Assembly (NCBI GenBank): GCA_907165065.1
Contig: OU015526.1
Coordinates: 64,379,723-64,443,722, forward strand
Origin: Caprimulgus europaeus
Lineage: Eukaryota; Chordata; Aves; Caprimulgiformes; Caprimulgidae
Direction of reading: 5' to 3'
Length of the DNA stretch: 64,000 nucleotides
The position numbers and the translations under genes were made by a program. A model generated the notes under the pieces. That model saw only the letters and a program-made list of their open reading frames with translations, ran no database searches and was not told where the DNA came from. Position 1 is the first letter of the stretch. The number at the start of each line of letters is the position of its first letter. This document shows positions 11,223 through 22,450 of the stretch, in pieces.

Positions 11223-14009
11223 AATCTGCATTGCAACATACTTGTGAATTTTGTTTTTGCCAATTGTTTTAGATGGCTACACTAATTTGTATTAGTGTAT
11301 TTAGGCTTTGCATATGGCAAACCGAGAAGGTGTATCAAAGGAATTCTGACTATACAATACCACTGTGACTAAATGAAAATAAATTATTATTTTTATAAAA
11401 GAGTACAATGTAACAATCCTGTTATAGGATTATATATTCTCTAACAATTGAGAAGTTTGATTTCTACTGGTAAATTATTGTATTGCACTTACCAATCTAA
11501 CAATTCAGCTTCTATAATTAAAAAAAATATTAAAGGTTTTGCATATGGGAGTCAACAAGACTGGCTGTCATGTTTAATATGAATTGACCATGTTATATAT
11601 TCTAAGATTAGGACCCCAGCATACTTTTATCTGTAAAAACCAACATGGATAATTTGAAGAGGGAAAAGGTATGATTTACAGACAAAGAAATGCCTCTTTT
11701 ACTATTTTTTTTTCTAGCTCATTTACAAAAAGGTAATTGGGATTTAAAAACTTATCTATTACCTTTTTGCTGTTAACCCTATCATCATTTTTGTATAATC
11801 ATCAATAATTTTAATGCTGTCTGTTGCTGTTTCCAGTACAAGACATGAGAATTCTGTATTTTCAATAGAAATGGCAGTCTGTTATAAGTCTAGTTAAACA
11901 ATTCATGATCCAGTATCATTTAATCTGTCTTACTTAAAAGTATGATTAGATACACAATCTTAAAAATAGGAAAAATGCAGGATCTGATTAAATATGTTAT
12001 ATCAGAGGTTAAATATTCAGTAAGGAGAAGATTCAAATAAGTCTTTCAAAGATCACTGGCAACAGTTATTTGAATTACCAGTAGACTTAAAAATGAAAAA
12101 TATAATTTTATAACATGGTGGTTACTGAAACAAAGCCAACTACACAAAATTCTCTCACCTACGCTCCTGTTCCTAGATGTTTTTACTCATCCAGTTGAAG
12201 TTGCTGCCTTTGTTTGTTCTAGTACAAATATCGGTGCAAATTTGATCTGGGGCATGATCTTGGTTGAATATCAACCCCCACTTCCAAAAATGGGATAGGG
12301 CAGGAAAGTCAGATAGCATATTTCTCTAGCTTTGAGAACAAAGCCATTGTACAGTGTAGCTGTATGACAAGAATATCAACTTTTTAGGCTTATAAAGAGG
12401 CAGACAACAGAACAACTGCAGAGAATGAAACAAGTAATATTCTTCCAGTGTCACAATTGACTTCACTGGTTTCAATGGCATTTTCATCCAAGGTATGATT
12501 TTTTGTAAAAAAAGGAAGAGCATAAGAATGACATTTTTTTATAATGTCACCATGCTGCCAGAAAAGGTGAGGTAACACCTTGCCGCAGAGTAGGAAATAT
12601 AGCTGTTAGAAAAAGGGCAAGCTTTTAAGCACACAAACTTCTTTCACATCCAAAAAAGAACCAATATACTTAGTACTATTTGGAAGCAATTTTGCTTTAA
12701 GCATAATTAATTAATTAATTGGGTTAATCAAATTTGAGGTCAGAGTGGCATATAAGCAAAAAAAAAAAAAAGGCAGGAAGTTTACTAGCCTTGTGATCCA
12801 GAGCAGAGTAGGTGAGTATTGTCTGTGGGATATAAGAGGCATAACAAAGAACTGCCTATGAGAAAAACATTATGTGTAAAAACCCCTCCCAACCCTTATT
12901 TAATTTATTAATTTTAATACCTTGTAGAAATAGGAATTTAATTTCTTAGGTCTACTTTCTGGAGAATTCTTGTAACTTTCTTGAGGCTTTTGAAAAACAT
13001 AATTAATGCAGCAGAGAATGATGATGCTTTACAGAAATACCTTGAAGACTGAAGAAGTAAGATGGAATGTAGAAGTAAAAGTGTGAAGTCATGTATTTAG
13101 GGATTAATTTCTACTTCAAGGTGGGGGGTCACCACTTGAAAACAACTGAAGGAAATAAAGAGAGGAATCTAGTTTTGCTGATCTAGTTTTGTCTAAGCTG
13201 CAAGAAAGGCAAATGTAGCCTTTCACCTGAAGGCTATCAGGTGAAGTATTTAAAAAAAAAAAAAAAATATAAAAATGCAGGGAACCTCTTTCTGGATGAA
13301 CAATGGCTGAATGTAAGCTATATTTTTATAAAGAAGAATTAAATTTTAATTATTTGCAGAGAGGAAGCAAGCTGTTATTGTTGGTATGTGTTGCAATGTC
13401 TAGGGTGAAAATGGTCATGTTTGTGGGTGCATATCTTGCTTTGGAAGCCTGTGTATGGGCCACTTGGCCTGTGTTGCTACTTGGTTGTGTAAGTCTTAGG
13501 TCAGTAACAGAATATAAAGTGTCTGAGCATTTTCTTGTTTTGATCAAGAAGGGTTGCAGAAATTGCTGGTGCTAATTTTATAGCATTATTTAAAGGTCTG
13601 TCTCCTAGCCAGCTACTGAGGGAGACAGTGTTGTATCTCCTTAGAGGGATTTCACCCTTTTTGCGCTAATACATACTTTGTGCTCATCACTGGAGGCTGG
13701 TTTCAGCTTAGAGCTCTAGTAACTTTTGTTAGAGAACTCTGGCATCTAAAGGTAAGTTCTGTTTGGGAGCTGAGGGACAAAACCCAGTCCTGGCCTTCTA
13801 GGCTTGTATGACTCTGCTAGTAATTATAGTGTGAATATTTTAATATGTGTTGTCGGATTTACTTGAGGATGGCATACTTGTTTTTTGTTCTCAATTGCAA
13901 GCAAAGGTTTTGGTTAACTTTAGCAAAATTATTTTGTCTGTTCATTGACACAATAAAATGAAGTTAAGCCAATGAAGTCAGCTCCTGTACAGAAAAGAGA
14001 AAGCAGTCA
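11223..14009. other. Intergenic stretch
   Basis: AT-rich DNA with short homopolymer runs: A near 12760-12773 and 13252-13267, and a (TTAA)n patch near 12708-12720. Exon-like segments on the plus strand at 12388-12492 and 13645-13751 are described under findings. Nothing else is recognised. Confidence 0.6.
12388..12492 (+). other. Exon-like segment, unassigned (105 bp)
   Basis: An acceptor AACTTTTTAG ends at 12387 and a donor CCAAG|GTATGA follows 12492. The interval is 35 codons with one open frame, phase 0 on both sides, beginning AYKEADNRTTAENE. The other two forward frames are closed. I do not recognise the peptide. An open frame of this length between chance splice signals is not rare, so this is a hypothesis of a plus-strand gene, not a gene call. 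Confidence 0.15.
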
Positions 14010-14039
14010 TTTGCTTGTTGGGCATTTGCTTGTTGGGCA
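14010..14039. repeat. 15-bp tandem duplication, two perfect copies
   Basis: The unit TTTGCTTGTTGGGCA occurs twice head to tail, at 14010-14024 and 14025-14039. The second copy overlaps the left edge of duplication B copy 1, which suggests local replication slippage or repair at the duplication boundary. Confidence 0.9.
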
Positions 14040-14350
14040 TTAAAACATCTTTTGCAAGAAAATGCTGTGGATTAAACTGGGGGATTAATATTTAATTTGT
14101 GAAGTATTTCTTATGTGAAAAATTTTGCAGATAAAAGGTCATAATCTTGTTCTTATTTGATTGATATTTGATTATTTTTCCCCCCTTGAGAGAAGATTTT
14201 TAAATTAGGAAAAAATAAAATGGTGGCCTCAACTTTGCATTAGACTGAAAATATGTAGATAGGTAGTGAAAGTGAAGCAGAGTGGTGATAGTTTCACAAT
14301 AGCAGAAATATTCTATATGTTTTATTCCTTTGTCTAAGACAATGATGGTT
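14028..14350. repeat. Dispersed duplication B, copy 1
   Basis: About 320 bp that recur in direct orientation at 16998-17319, roughly 96% identical by eye, with one small length difference in the C run near 14181. The strongest block begins TAAAACATCTTTTGCAAGAA at 14041. No family was recognised. There is no poly(A) tail, no TG...CA ends with target duplication, and no inverted termini. A recent local duplication is the simplest reading. Confidence 0.85.
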
Positions 14351-15860
14351 CCTCTGTATCTTTGACAAGAAATCTATACATTTGACTGCTTGCTGCCAGC
14401 AAAACCATTTACATTAGCAGCAGAATGATGTCTCTCAACTACAGCCAGCATGGTCAAAGCTTGTGCCAAATTGAACTTTTGTCATTAATAAAACAATAAA
14501 GTGCTGCTTTGGGGCTTAATTTTTGGCAGTAACATTGTGAATATCACATTTCTTCTCTACAGATGACTTAGACTGAGACTATTGCTACTTCATAACTTCT
14601 TATTTTACTGTTTCTTTTAGGATTACTCATCCTGGCAGGTCTGGAGGAGGAAAAGAATCTGATTTATCAATAAATAAAGAAATCATGAGAGGTAAGTGGA
14701 GAAAATCTGTTGAGTTTCTCAGGTCCTAGTAAGTGTATATGGGCTAGAAAGTGAAAAATTTTGTGCAAAGCCAGTCATGTTTCTTCCAGAAGGGGTAGTG
14801 GTCTGTGCTGCTTTGAAAAGAGCTGGAAATAGTGTAGAATTAATTTGCATAGAGATCAAGTGCAGCCAACTGTTATTTTCGAGTAGGCAAAACCTTAAGC
14901 TAAATAATTTCAAGGTCAGTTGTGAATCAATTTGGAATATATCTCAATCATACTTCTAGCTGAAGGGCACAGGAGATCATGAGAAGCTAGCTGCTGACAA
15001 AAGAATGAGTATGGCTACAGGCACAAAGTAAACTTGGGCTGTTCCAGAGTTTTCAATACATTTACTGAAGCCTGAGTTTGGAATGGAAGTAATAATTCTG
15101 ATTCTTTTTTTCTCATAGAAAGGTCAGACGCTAAGGGTTAATTCTAAATCAAACCTTCTCAGACAACTTGAATCTGAATCCTATTTTCATGATGAACTTC
15201 CTCAAATCTTAGAGATAGGAGGTTTTAAATGCAATATGACCCTCTGGTTCTGTAGAAGTAAAGAGAAGGAAAGTGTACCTGAAGAACTCAGTTTCATCCT
15301 TTCTTTATTTGTCCTTTCCATAATGACAGTGGGCTAAGCGCCACATGTACACTGAAAGGATTTAGTCCTAAACTCATAGAGGTTACAATCCAAAGTTCTT
15401 ATCTTGAAAGAGTGTGCATGCAAATGGTAAATTTTAACTTCAGAAACAGTCCCATGTGCTTGCAGGGCAGGAACCAAAATACAACCGACAAACACAAGAG
15501 TTACAATGGAGTGTTCTGTAGAGGGTTTTCTCCTTACCATTAGAAGTTTGGGGTTTTTTTGGTTTTTTTTTTGTTTTTTTCCCCCCAAAATTAGAGCATT
15601 CTTTAGTCACTCCAAAGTTTCTCTCCTGCCATATACAGAAAATATCAAATGATTGGAGTTCAGGGAAAACAAAAAAAACACAGGGAAAACAAAAAACATT
15701 CATTGTTACTCAGTTTTTTTCTGTTAGATGCATGAAGGTGTTCTATGTATCTTCTTTCTTTCAGTGGTCTAAAAGTCACGTCTAGACTATTTTGTACAAG
15801 TTAGTGGTAAATTTTAAAGGTGAGCAAAATCTATGGAAAAAAAAAATCTTTCTAGTACCT
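14351..15860. other. Stretch between duplication B and the CR1
   Basis: AT-rich DNA with a G/T-rich homopolymer patch near 15551-15587. Two short intervals with very good plus-strand splice signals, 14621-14691 and 15765-15819, are described separately. Nothing else is recognised. Confidence 0.6.
14621..14691 (+). other. Exon-like segment with strong splice sites (71 bp)
   Basis: The acceptor is a long pyrimidine tract ending TTTCTTTTAG (14611-14620), and the donor is GAGAG|GTAAGT after 14691. Exactly one forward frame is open, reading ITHPGRSGGGKESDLSINKE and entering with one base (G) that completes a codon. Both splice sites match consensus very closely. No product is recognised. It could be a coding exon of an unidentified gene, an exon of a non-coding RNA, or chance. 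Confidence 0.25.
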
Positions 15861-16320
15861 ACCCTAGAGGAGGGCCACTAAATTGGTGAAGGGCTTAGAG
15901 GGGAAGCTGTACGAGGAGAGGCTGAAGTTACTTGGTTTGTTCAGCCTGGAGAAAAGGAAATGGAGAGATCTTATCACAGTCTATAACTTCCTCACAGGGG
16001 GAAGAGGAAGGGCAAGTCCTCATCTCTTCCCTCTGGTGACCAATGACAGGACCAGGGGAAATGTCAGGAAGATGTGCCAGGGGAGGGTGAGGTTTGCCAT
16101 GAGGAAAAGGTTCTTCATCCAGAGGGTGGTGGAGCACTGGGACAGGCTCCCCAGGGAGGTGGTCATGGCACTGAGCCTGACAATATTCAAGAAGCATTTG
16201 GACAACATGTGCCTTCAGACACATGGTCTGAATCTTGTGACTGTCCTGTGCTGGGGCAAGAGTTGAACTTGATGATCCCTGTGGGTCCCTTCCAACTCAC
16301 AACATTCTATGATTCTATGA
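15861..16320 (+). repeat. CR1 LINE, 5'-truncated copy with ORF2 C-terminus
   Basis: About 460 bp ending in ACATTCTATGATTCTATGA, the avian CR1 terminus, with the preceding GGGTCCCTTCCAACTC block. It keeps an uninterrupted frame of about 127 codons for the extreme C-terminus of the CR1 ORF2 protein ([36 protein letters not shown]). The copy lacks the endonuclease and reverse transcriptase domains and cannot move. Its tail type (CTTGATGATCCCTGTGGGTCC) differs from the other CR1 copies here, so it is a separate subfamily. Confidence 0.95.
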
Positions 16321-16997
16321 TAGCTGTTTATAAAATATATCTATCTATATCTTTCTATATATATATTTAGTTTCAGCATGTATACTACTTTATAGAAGAG
16401 GAAACTGTAACACCTGGAAACTAATAACCAGAGCAGATAACAGGGAATTGGGCTATTAGCCTGCTCAGCAAGGACATATGCCAAAGTAGTTTAAATTGTA
16501 CTAGTTTGTCATTCTATTCTTATATAGGAGGAATTCAAATTTAGCAAGATGTGCAGAGGTAAAAAAGCATGTAAGCATACTAGTTCATTCAAAGTCTAAA
16601 TTCAAGTGCAGAAACTGTCCTGTTTCAGTTTTAGCCGTTAATATATGGTCCAGTGTGAGCTGGATTTACACCAGCTGGGATGATATATACTTGACTAGTG
16701 TACAAACCTGCATATTTCAACAGATATTCAATGTGGTTTTCTGTTCTGTTGTCTGATCTCTTGCTGGCAACTTAGTCATGCGAATCTGCTGTTATCATAC
16801 TATGAAAATATTTCTAGTTTGAATTTTTTTTATTAAAAAAAGGACACTTGTGTTGCCCAGTGAAATTTTAATTTTGTTTTGGATAGCAGGAAAGTAACTG
16901 TCGTGTGGACATGTTAGAACTTTTGCCACTCTGCTGCTCATTTACTGTAAAGCAGGAAATTCTCAGAGACTTAGTAAACTCTGAAATTGTAGGTCAG

Positions 16998-17319
16998 TAT
17001 TGTTTGGCCTTAAAACATCTTTTGCAAGAATATGCTGTGGATTAAACTGGAGGATTAATATTTAATTTGTGAAGTATTTCTTATGTGAAAAATTTTGCAG
17101 ATAAAAGGTCATAATCTTGTTCTTATTTGATTGATATTTGATTATTTTTCCCCCCCGAGAGAAGATTTTTAAATCAGGAAAAAATAAAATGGTGGCCTCA
17201 ACTTTGCATTAGACTGAAAATATGTAGATATGTAGTGAAAGCGAAGCAGAGTGGTGATAGTTTCACAATAGCAGAAATATTCTATATGTTTTGTTCTTTT
17301 GTCTAAAATAATTATGGTT
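16998..17319. repeat. Dispersed duplication B, copy 2
   Basis: Direct-orientation partner of 14028-14350, offset by about 2970 bp. Outside these limits the two loci do not align: the left flank loses similarity before TTGTTTGGCCT and the right flank after ATTATGGTT. The 2.65 kb between the copies includes a CR1 insertion and no coding region of a retroelement. Confidence 0.85.
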
Positions 17320-18938
17320 GCTTGCTTTTCAGATAAAACATGATTTAATCTACAGTGAAAAATCTGTGCAGCTAAATTAAAATAGGATTGTAGGCCGTGC
17401 GTGCGGGTGTTCTGTATGAGTTTAATATCATTAGCATGAGGAACAACAGCAAGGTGAATGAAAACTGAGTGCGTGAGAGGAGCTTATACCATAGTCGACA
17501 GCATGTGCTGTTTTGTGTTCACTGCAGTAGCAGTGTAGCACATTGTAACACATGCACAATCATGCCTTTATTTTGCTGCATAAGGATACACAGGATGGTA
17601 TTAGATTATTACAATTCATCACCAATCTGAACTAAGTTGTCTAGTGGGTCCTAGCTAGCTAGCCAGTTGGTTGGAGGGTATAAACACACCGATTTAGCAG
17701 CCCTTACATTACTCCTTCCACCAGAGACGAAGCCTATAATTATTATTTTTTTAGAAGGTTTGAAGGCCAGTACATTCACAGAAGAGTCAACTCCAAGCGA
17801 CCTTCTCCAGTCTGGCTGTCAGTCGTTAGCCTGTAAAATTCATTATTACAACATGTAATAATGCTGCTCAGGCAGTTGCTGAATGGGTGAGGGTTTTGTC
17901 TGGGTACGAGAAAATACCACCTTCTGACAGCTCTATGTGTATTCAGGGAAAGACAGGTTGTACTGCTAATCGGTTTGGTCAGGCTATTCTGCATGATGGA
18001 AGCACTGCCATCTTGTGGCTAATGCGAGCATGTGGAGGATTTTTGCTTATTTATTTTGGAAATGTAAGTCATATTTTTGTGATTAAGATTTGTAGGAAGA
18101 TGATTTTGGTACTTTTATAAGCAAGGAAAAAATATGAAAAGAACATAATTTTCAAAAGCATGTTGATTCTTTAGTTAATCACATGTTTGTATCCTGTTAC
18201 ATAGCTTAATTTTTTTCTTCCTTTTTTGTTGCTTTCTTAATTTAAGGAATGTATTTGCATTTAACAATAAAAAAAAAGGGAAACTTAAATCTTATTTTCT
18301 GGAGTACAATTTTTTGTCTATTAGGAGAAAAAAGCAAACTGCCCAGAAAAACAGAACAAACAAACAAAAAACCCTCTATTGTCTTAACAATTCCTTTTAG
18401 AACAGATTGCTTGACTGTTGTATCTTTGTATGTCTATCACTGAGGAGTACTGTGTGACCTATTGCTGTCATTCTTGTCTTCAGCCATGTTGTGGATTAGG
18501 CTGGTTCACAACAAATTATTGGATTTATTGGATATTTCTTAACTGAGAGTTTGGAAAGGTTGTGAGAAGAGATTATGCACAACTGTAGAAATCTCTAGCT
18601 CACAAATTTGATCCAGCTAGTCTTATCTCAGGCTGTGTGCTGTTATGTACTGAAAATAAATAGGTGTTTTGTGTTGTGCACATTTCTGATGATAAAAAAA
18701 CCCAACCAAAAACCAAACCAAAACAAAAAACCCAAACCCATGGTGAAAGGCTATTTGAGGATGTAGTCATCAATATAACTCACTAAACTTAATTAATCTA
18801 GATCTATTTCTTTAAGCAACTCAGAAAAATAAAATTTGGAAGATGTCAAGTGACTTCTTGTTGCCTTATTGCTCTTGCACAAGTATGCTAGCTCTAGCTG
18901 ACAGTAATGAGCTGGAAGAAGTGCTCTCCAAATATATA
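17320..18938. other. Stretch with a less AT-rich block
   Basis: Positions 17390-18063 are less AT-rich than the surroundings and keep several CpGs (for example GGCCGTGCGTGCGG near 17393). This could be a conserved non-coding element or an exon (see the 17830-18063 finding). An A/C-rich low-complexity patch lies at about 18698-18740. Nothing else is recognised. Confidence 0.5.
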
Positions 18939-19027
18939 ATAGAAGAGTTTGGGTTGGAAGGGATCTTTAAAGGTTATCTAGTCCAGCCTCCCTGCAATGA
19001 GCAGGGATATCTTCAACTAGATCAAGT
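18939..19027 (-). repeat. CR1 LINE, short 3' tail
   Basis: On the plus strand it reads as the complement of a CR1 end: GAGTTTGGGTTGGAAGGGAT, then GTTATCTAGTCCAGCCTCCC and GCAATGAGCAGGGATATCTT. About 90 bp are left. Confidence 0.85.
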
Positions 19028-22000
19028 ATATATATAGAATTATGTATAGTAGCCAAAGAGTTTATCTTTAGAGCTGGCTAGGCAGAAGAAGGGAGGAAGA
19101 AGGGGGATCTTATCTTCTCTTTAGAAAAGGGAATTAGTACAGCAATATTGTGTGGTGAGATTCCTGGAGCTAGAACTCCTATCTCCTTTCTCCTAGACCC
19201 CTTTCATCTTCACAGTTTTACATATTGTGAACTATTTACAATGGCAGAAGACCAACAGGAAAATAAACCAAGTGGGTTGGTCTGTATTTAGAAGTCATAT
19301 CACATACAGCAAGTATGTGTACAACTGAGTGGAAATAGTAGTTAATCATTGCTAGGAACAAAAGCAGTCAGTGATCAGCACCATTGAGGAGAGGGGTGTG
19401 TGTCAAGATGGAGCTCTTCATGAGAGGACTAAAAATTGGTATGAAGTCATTAGAGTACGGCTATTTTATGAGTTGAAGCTGAAGAATGTGTTGATGTTCT
19501 TATGGTATTTTGTGAATACAGTATGCCCAAACAAATATTTTGAAACTGGATGGTACAATGTGAAGAATGGGGGTGATAAACTTTGCACGTCTTAAGTACT
19601 AATACTTTACTGTGGGTGTCAAGTACCTCAGGGTGTTTCTGTTGAATGCACCAGAATGATTAATTGGAACTCAAACAGGAAAACAGAACAAAATGCTTGG
19701 GGTGAACTAAAGGACAGTTCTGAATAGCAAAAAAGAATGAGGTAGAAATGGGGGTAGAGTAGATACTAGCCCCCAGAATATGAAATACCTGGAAATAAAT
19801 AAGACCGTAAGTAAAAAACATGAGCGTGAATGTCTCATTTAGTTGAAGCTAGTTTTGCTTTGGTTATGATTTGTTCCTGCTGTTTCTAATTAAATATGAC
19901 TATCTTTTGTAAAAAGAAAAAAACCCAAACAACCTCCTGAACCCCCAAACAAAACAAAAACCCTCCAAAACAAAAGAAAAAACCCCAACCCAACAACAAA
20001 CCCTCTTCCCCCACCCCCTCAAAACCTGCCCTAGCCTGAATCACTGCATTCAATTTTGGTCACAGTCCTTGAAGGTTAAACTTGCAGCCCAGCCCAATCC
20101 AGTCACTTAAGTCAGCCCAGTACTGAACGACTGCAGTAGATGTTCTGGGTATGTCCTAGGTCCAGTCCTTCTGTCCAGTCTTTACAGGGCAACTAGTTCA
20201 GGGAAAGGCACCCTCATTTGGCTGTGAGTATCCACAGAGAGAGATTTCACAGATGTTATAGACAACTTGTTTCCACAATACCTTTTCATGTACATGTGGA
20301 TGTACTCTAAAAGAACTGACAGCTATTTGGAAGGATAAAAAAGCAGCTCTGAAATCCAGTTAAAAGAAAAAAACCCCAAACCTTTCTCTGGCAGCTGAAG
20401 CTAGCAGGCATGGAGACTCCTCCTTGCAGGCTATTGCTCCTTGGGCTGCTTTTTCTCTGATGGAAATAAGTATTAAAAAAAAAAAAAAAATACACAAAGG
20501 ATGCAGGATGTTAACAATTTTTCTTGAATAAGACCCTAGAGACAGTGGCATGAGGTAGCTGTTTGTGCAAAGGAGCCAGAGGTATGTTACCAGAGAAGCA
20601 TCCCTGGTGCCTTGTTCCTCTTCTCAAATGAAATGGAGCTTGTGTGTGTGTTTTTAAAAACATACAAAAACTCTGACAGACAGGTTCTGTCGGTTTTACC
20701 TCTGGTGCTTTAAGCTGCTGCTTCCCCATCTGTCTTTGTCTCTAAGAAGGCTACTTTTCCTGTGAGCTCTTCAGCTCCCTCTGCTTCCTACCTAAGATAC
20801 TAGCTGGGGTATTGCATTTGCTGTTGAACTAATCAATTACTGTAGGCTCTGGACGATGACATTTGAGTAGTTTTACAGATTTGCTTTTCTTGATTGATAC
20901 AGGGAAATAGCTTTTCATAGAAGGGAAGACTGTTTAATCAAGTGCACTTGAGTTCAAAAGATCATATGTTGAAAGACATGATGAACTGTAATTGATTTTT
21001 ACCTGCAAGCGAGGAAGTACTTCACAGATCCCAAACTTCTTTTTCACCCCATCTAAAGTGGGTTTTATGGTTCAGTTTTGGGATTAAACAGTTTTTTGAA
21101 TCTCTAAGAGAAAATAAATCTGAAAGAAACAAGCAGTACTGAAATAGAAGGTTAAAAAAAAGCAAAGAACAAAAAGAATTAAATTACTATCTGGTTCTTA
21201 GGTAATGGTACTGTAGTTAGCATACAAAAATGACAATTTATATTAACTTTTCTGAAAAGGTGTTTGGAAGAAGTTTAAAACAATTAAAATAATTTAAAAT
21301 GTATTTGTAAGGATTTTAAGAGTCTCTTGTAAATGTTGCAGAGAAAGCAGTAAAAGCCCTAAGAATGTTGATGCTAGGTCATGGTCAGCAAAACCCCTGG
21401 CATTGGACAAATCAGCAGGTGTGTTGTCCTTGCTAAAAGGCAAATGAGAGAATTATGAAAACACAGCTACCTCAACAAAAATCAGAAGACTTGCAAGGTA
21501 ACTAGTCTGAGGTTTTTTTTATTGTTGGGTTGTTTGTTTTTTTTTTTAATAGTCATAATTTTACAGAGCTTGCGTAAAAACCACTTACTCAGAGCAATGT
21601 GATATCAAAAAGGCACTGGTATCAGCCACCCTGTGTGCTGAATTGCAAAGTATTATTGAATTAAAAAGTTTGGGTTTTTAAAATTTTTATAATGCTGCTG
21701 GTTGCCTGACTAGGTATTCACTTCTTTTTTCAACTCTTTCAGTCAAGCTATCTACTGCATCATGTGCCCTTTTGCTTTAAAATATATCCATTCTATCCTG
21801 CTTCTTGACTAATAATTTCTATGGTTTCAAGTTGTTTTCCTAGAGGAGAGAAAACAAACAACTTTATGACAGAATACTGATGGACATCCAAACAAAACTG
21901 CAGCACAGGAGAGACCTCCGCCTTTCAGTACAAGTGGAGAAATTTAGAATTCCTTTATGAAACTGATATTTTAAAACTAGATTTGTTATCTTTATTGTTG

Positions 22001-22350
22001 AATATATCTTGTTCTTTACAAATAAGATACCCTTATTAGCATTTAGAGAAGTGAAGGAGTGCTTTCTTCTAACTGAGAACAGCTGAGTGCTCTGTGCTGT
22101 GGAGGACAATGATGTGCTATGTGCTAGCACTTATTTTAAAACTTGTAATGATATTAAATTATCATTCCACAGACACTATGAGGCTCAAATACTTAGGACC
22201 AGATTTTGCTATTTAAAATTCTATGTCCTACTAGGCTCCTGATTAAGCACTGACTCTGTGCAGAGCCTAGCAATATGTTGTATCTGGGGTTTGAAGTCCG
22301 CATAGTGATTTGTATGTTCAGGCTGGAAAGCTGAAAGATACAAAGCAAAT
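19028..22350. other. Intergenic stretch
   Basis: AT-rich DNA without a recognised gene. It holds the long A/C-rich patch at 19911-20027, an A16 run at 20475-20490 and a T-rich patch near 21514-21549. No exon with convincing splice context was noted. Confidence 0.6.
19911..20027. repeat. A/C-rich low-complexity tract
   Basis: About 115 bp composed almost entirely of A and C on the plus strand, made of irregular runs such as AAACCCAAACAACC and CAAAACAAAAACCCTCC. It has no fixed unit. Shorter patches of the same kind recur on either strand at about 18698, 25470, 37890, 43952, 50531 and 60481. Confidence 0.8.
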
Positions 22351-22450
22351 TAGAATCATAGAATACTACTAGATTGGAAGAGATGTCTGGAGGTCATTTT
22401 GTCCAACCTCTCATTCAAAGCAGGACCAGCTTCAAAGTTAGATCCAACTT
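22351..22450 (-). repeat. CR1 LINE, short 3' tail
   Basis: Plus-strand text TAGAATCATAGAATACTACT, then GATTGGAAGAGATGTCTGGA and TTTGTCCAACCTCTCATTCA, is the complement of a CR1 3' end. It extends about 100 bp to the TTCAAAGTTAGATCCAAC segment and is truncated and diverged. Confidence 0.85.

Noticed and set aside
15883-16266. 127-codon open frame that looks like a gene
   Set aside because: It is the C-terminal end of CR1 ORF2 within a truncated LINE copy, not a host gene.
14028-17319. Duplication B as the two LTRs of a retroelement
   Set aside because: The copies lack TG...CA ends with a target duplication, and the 2.65 kb between them shows no primer site, polypurine tract or viral coding region.
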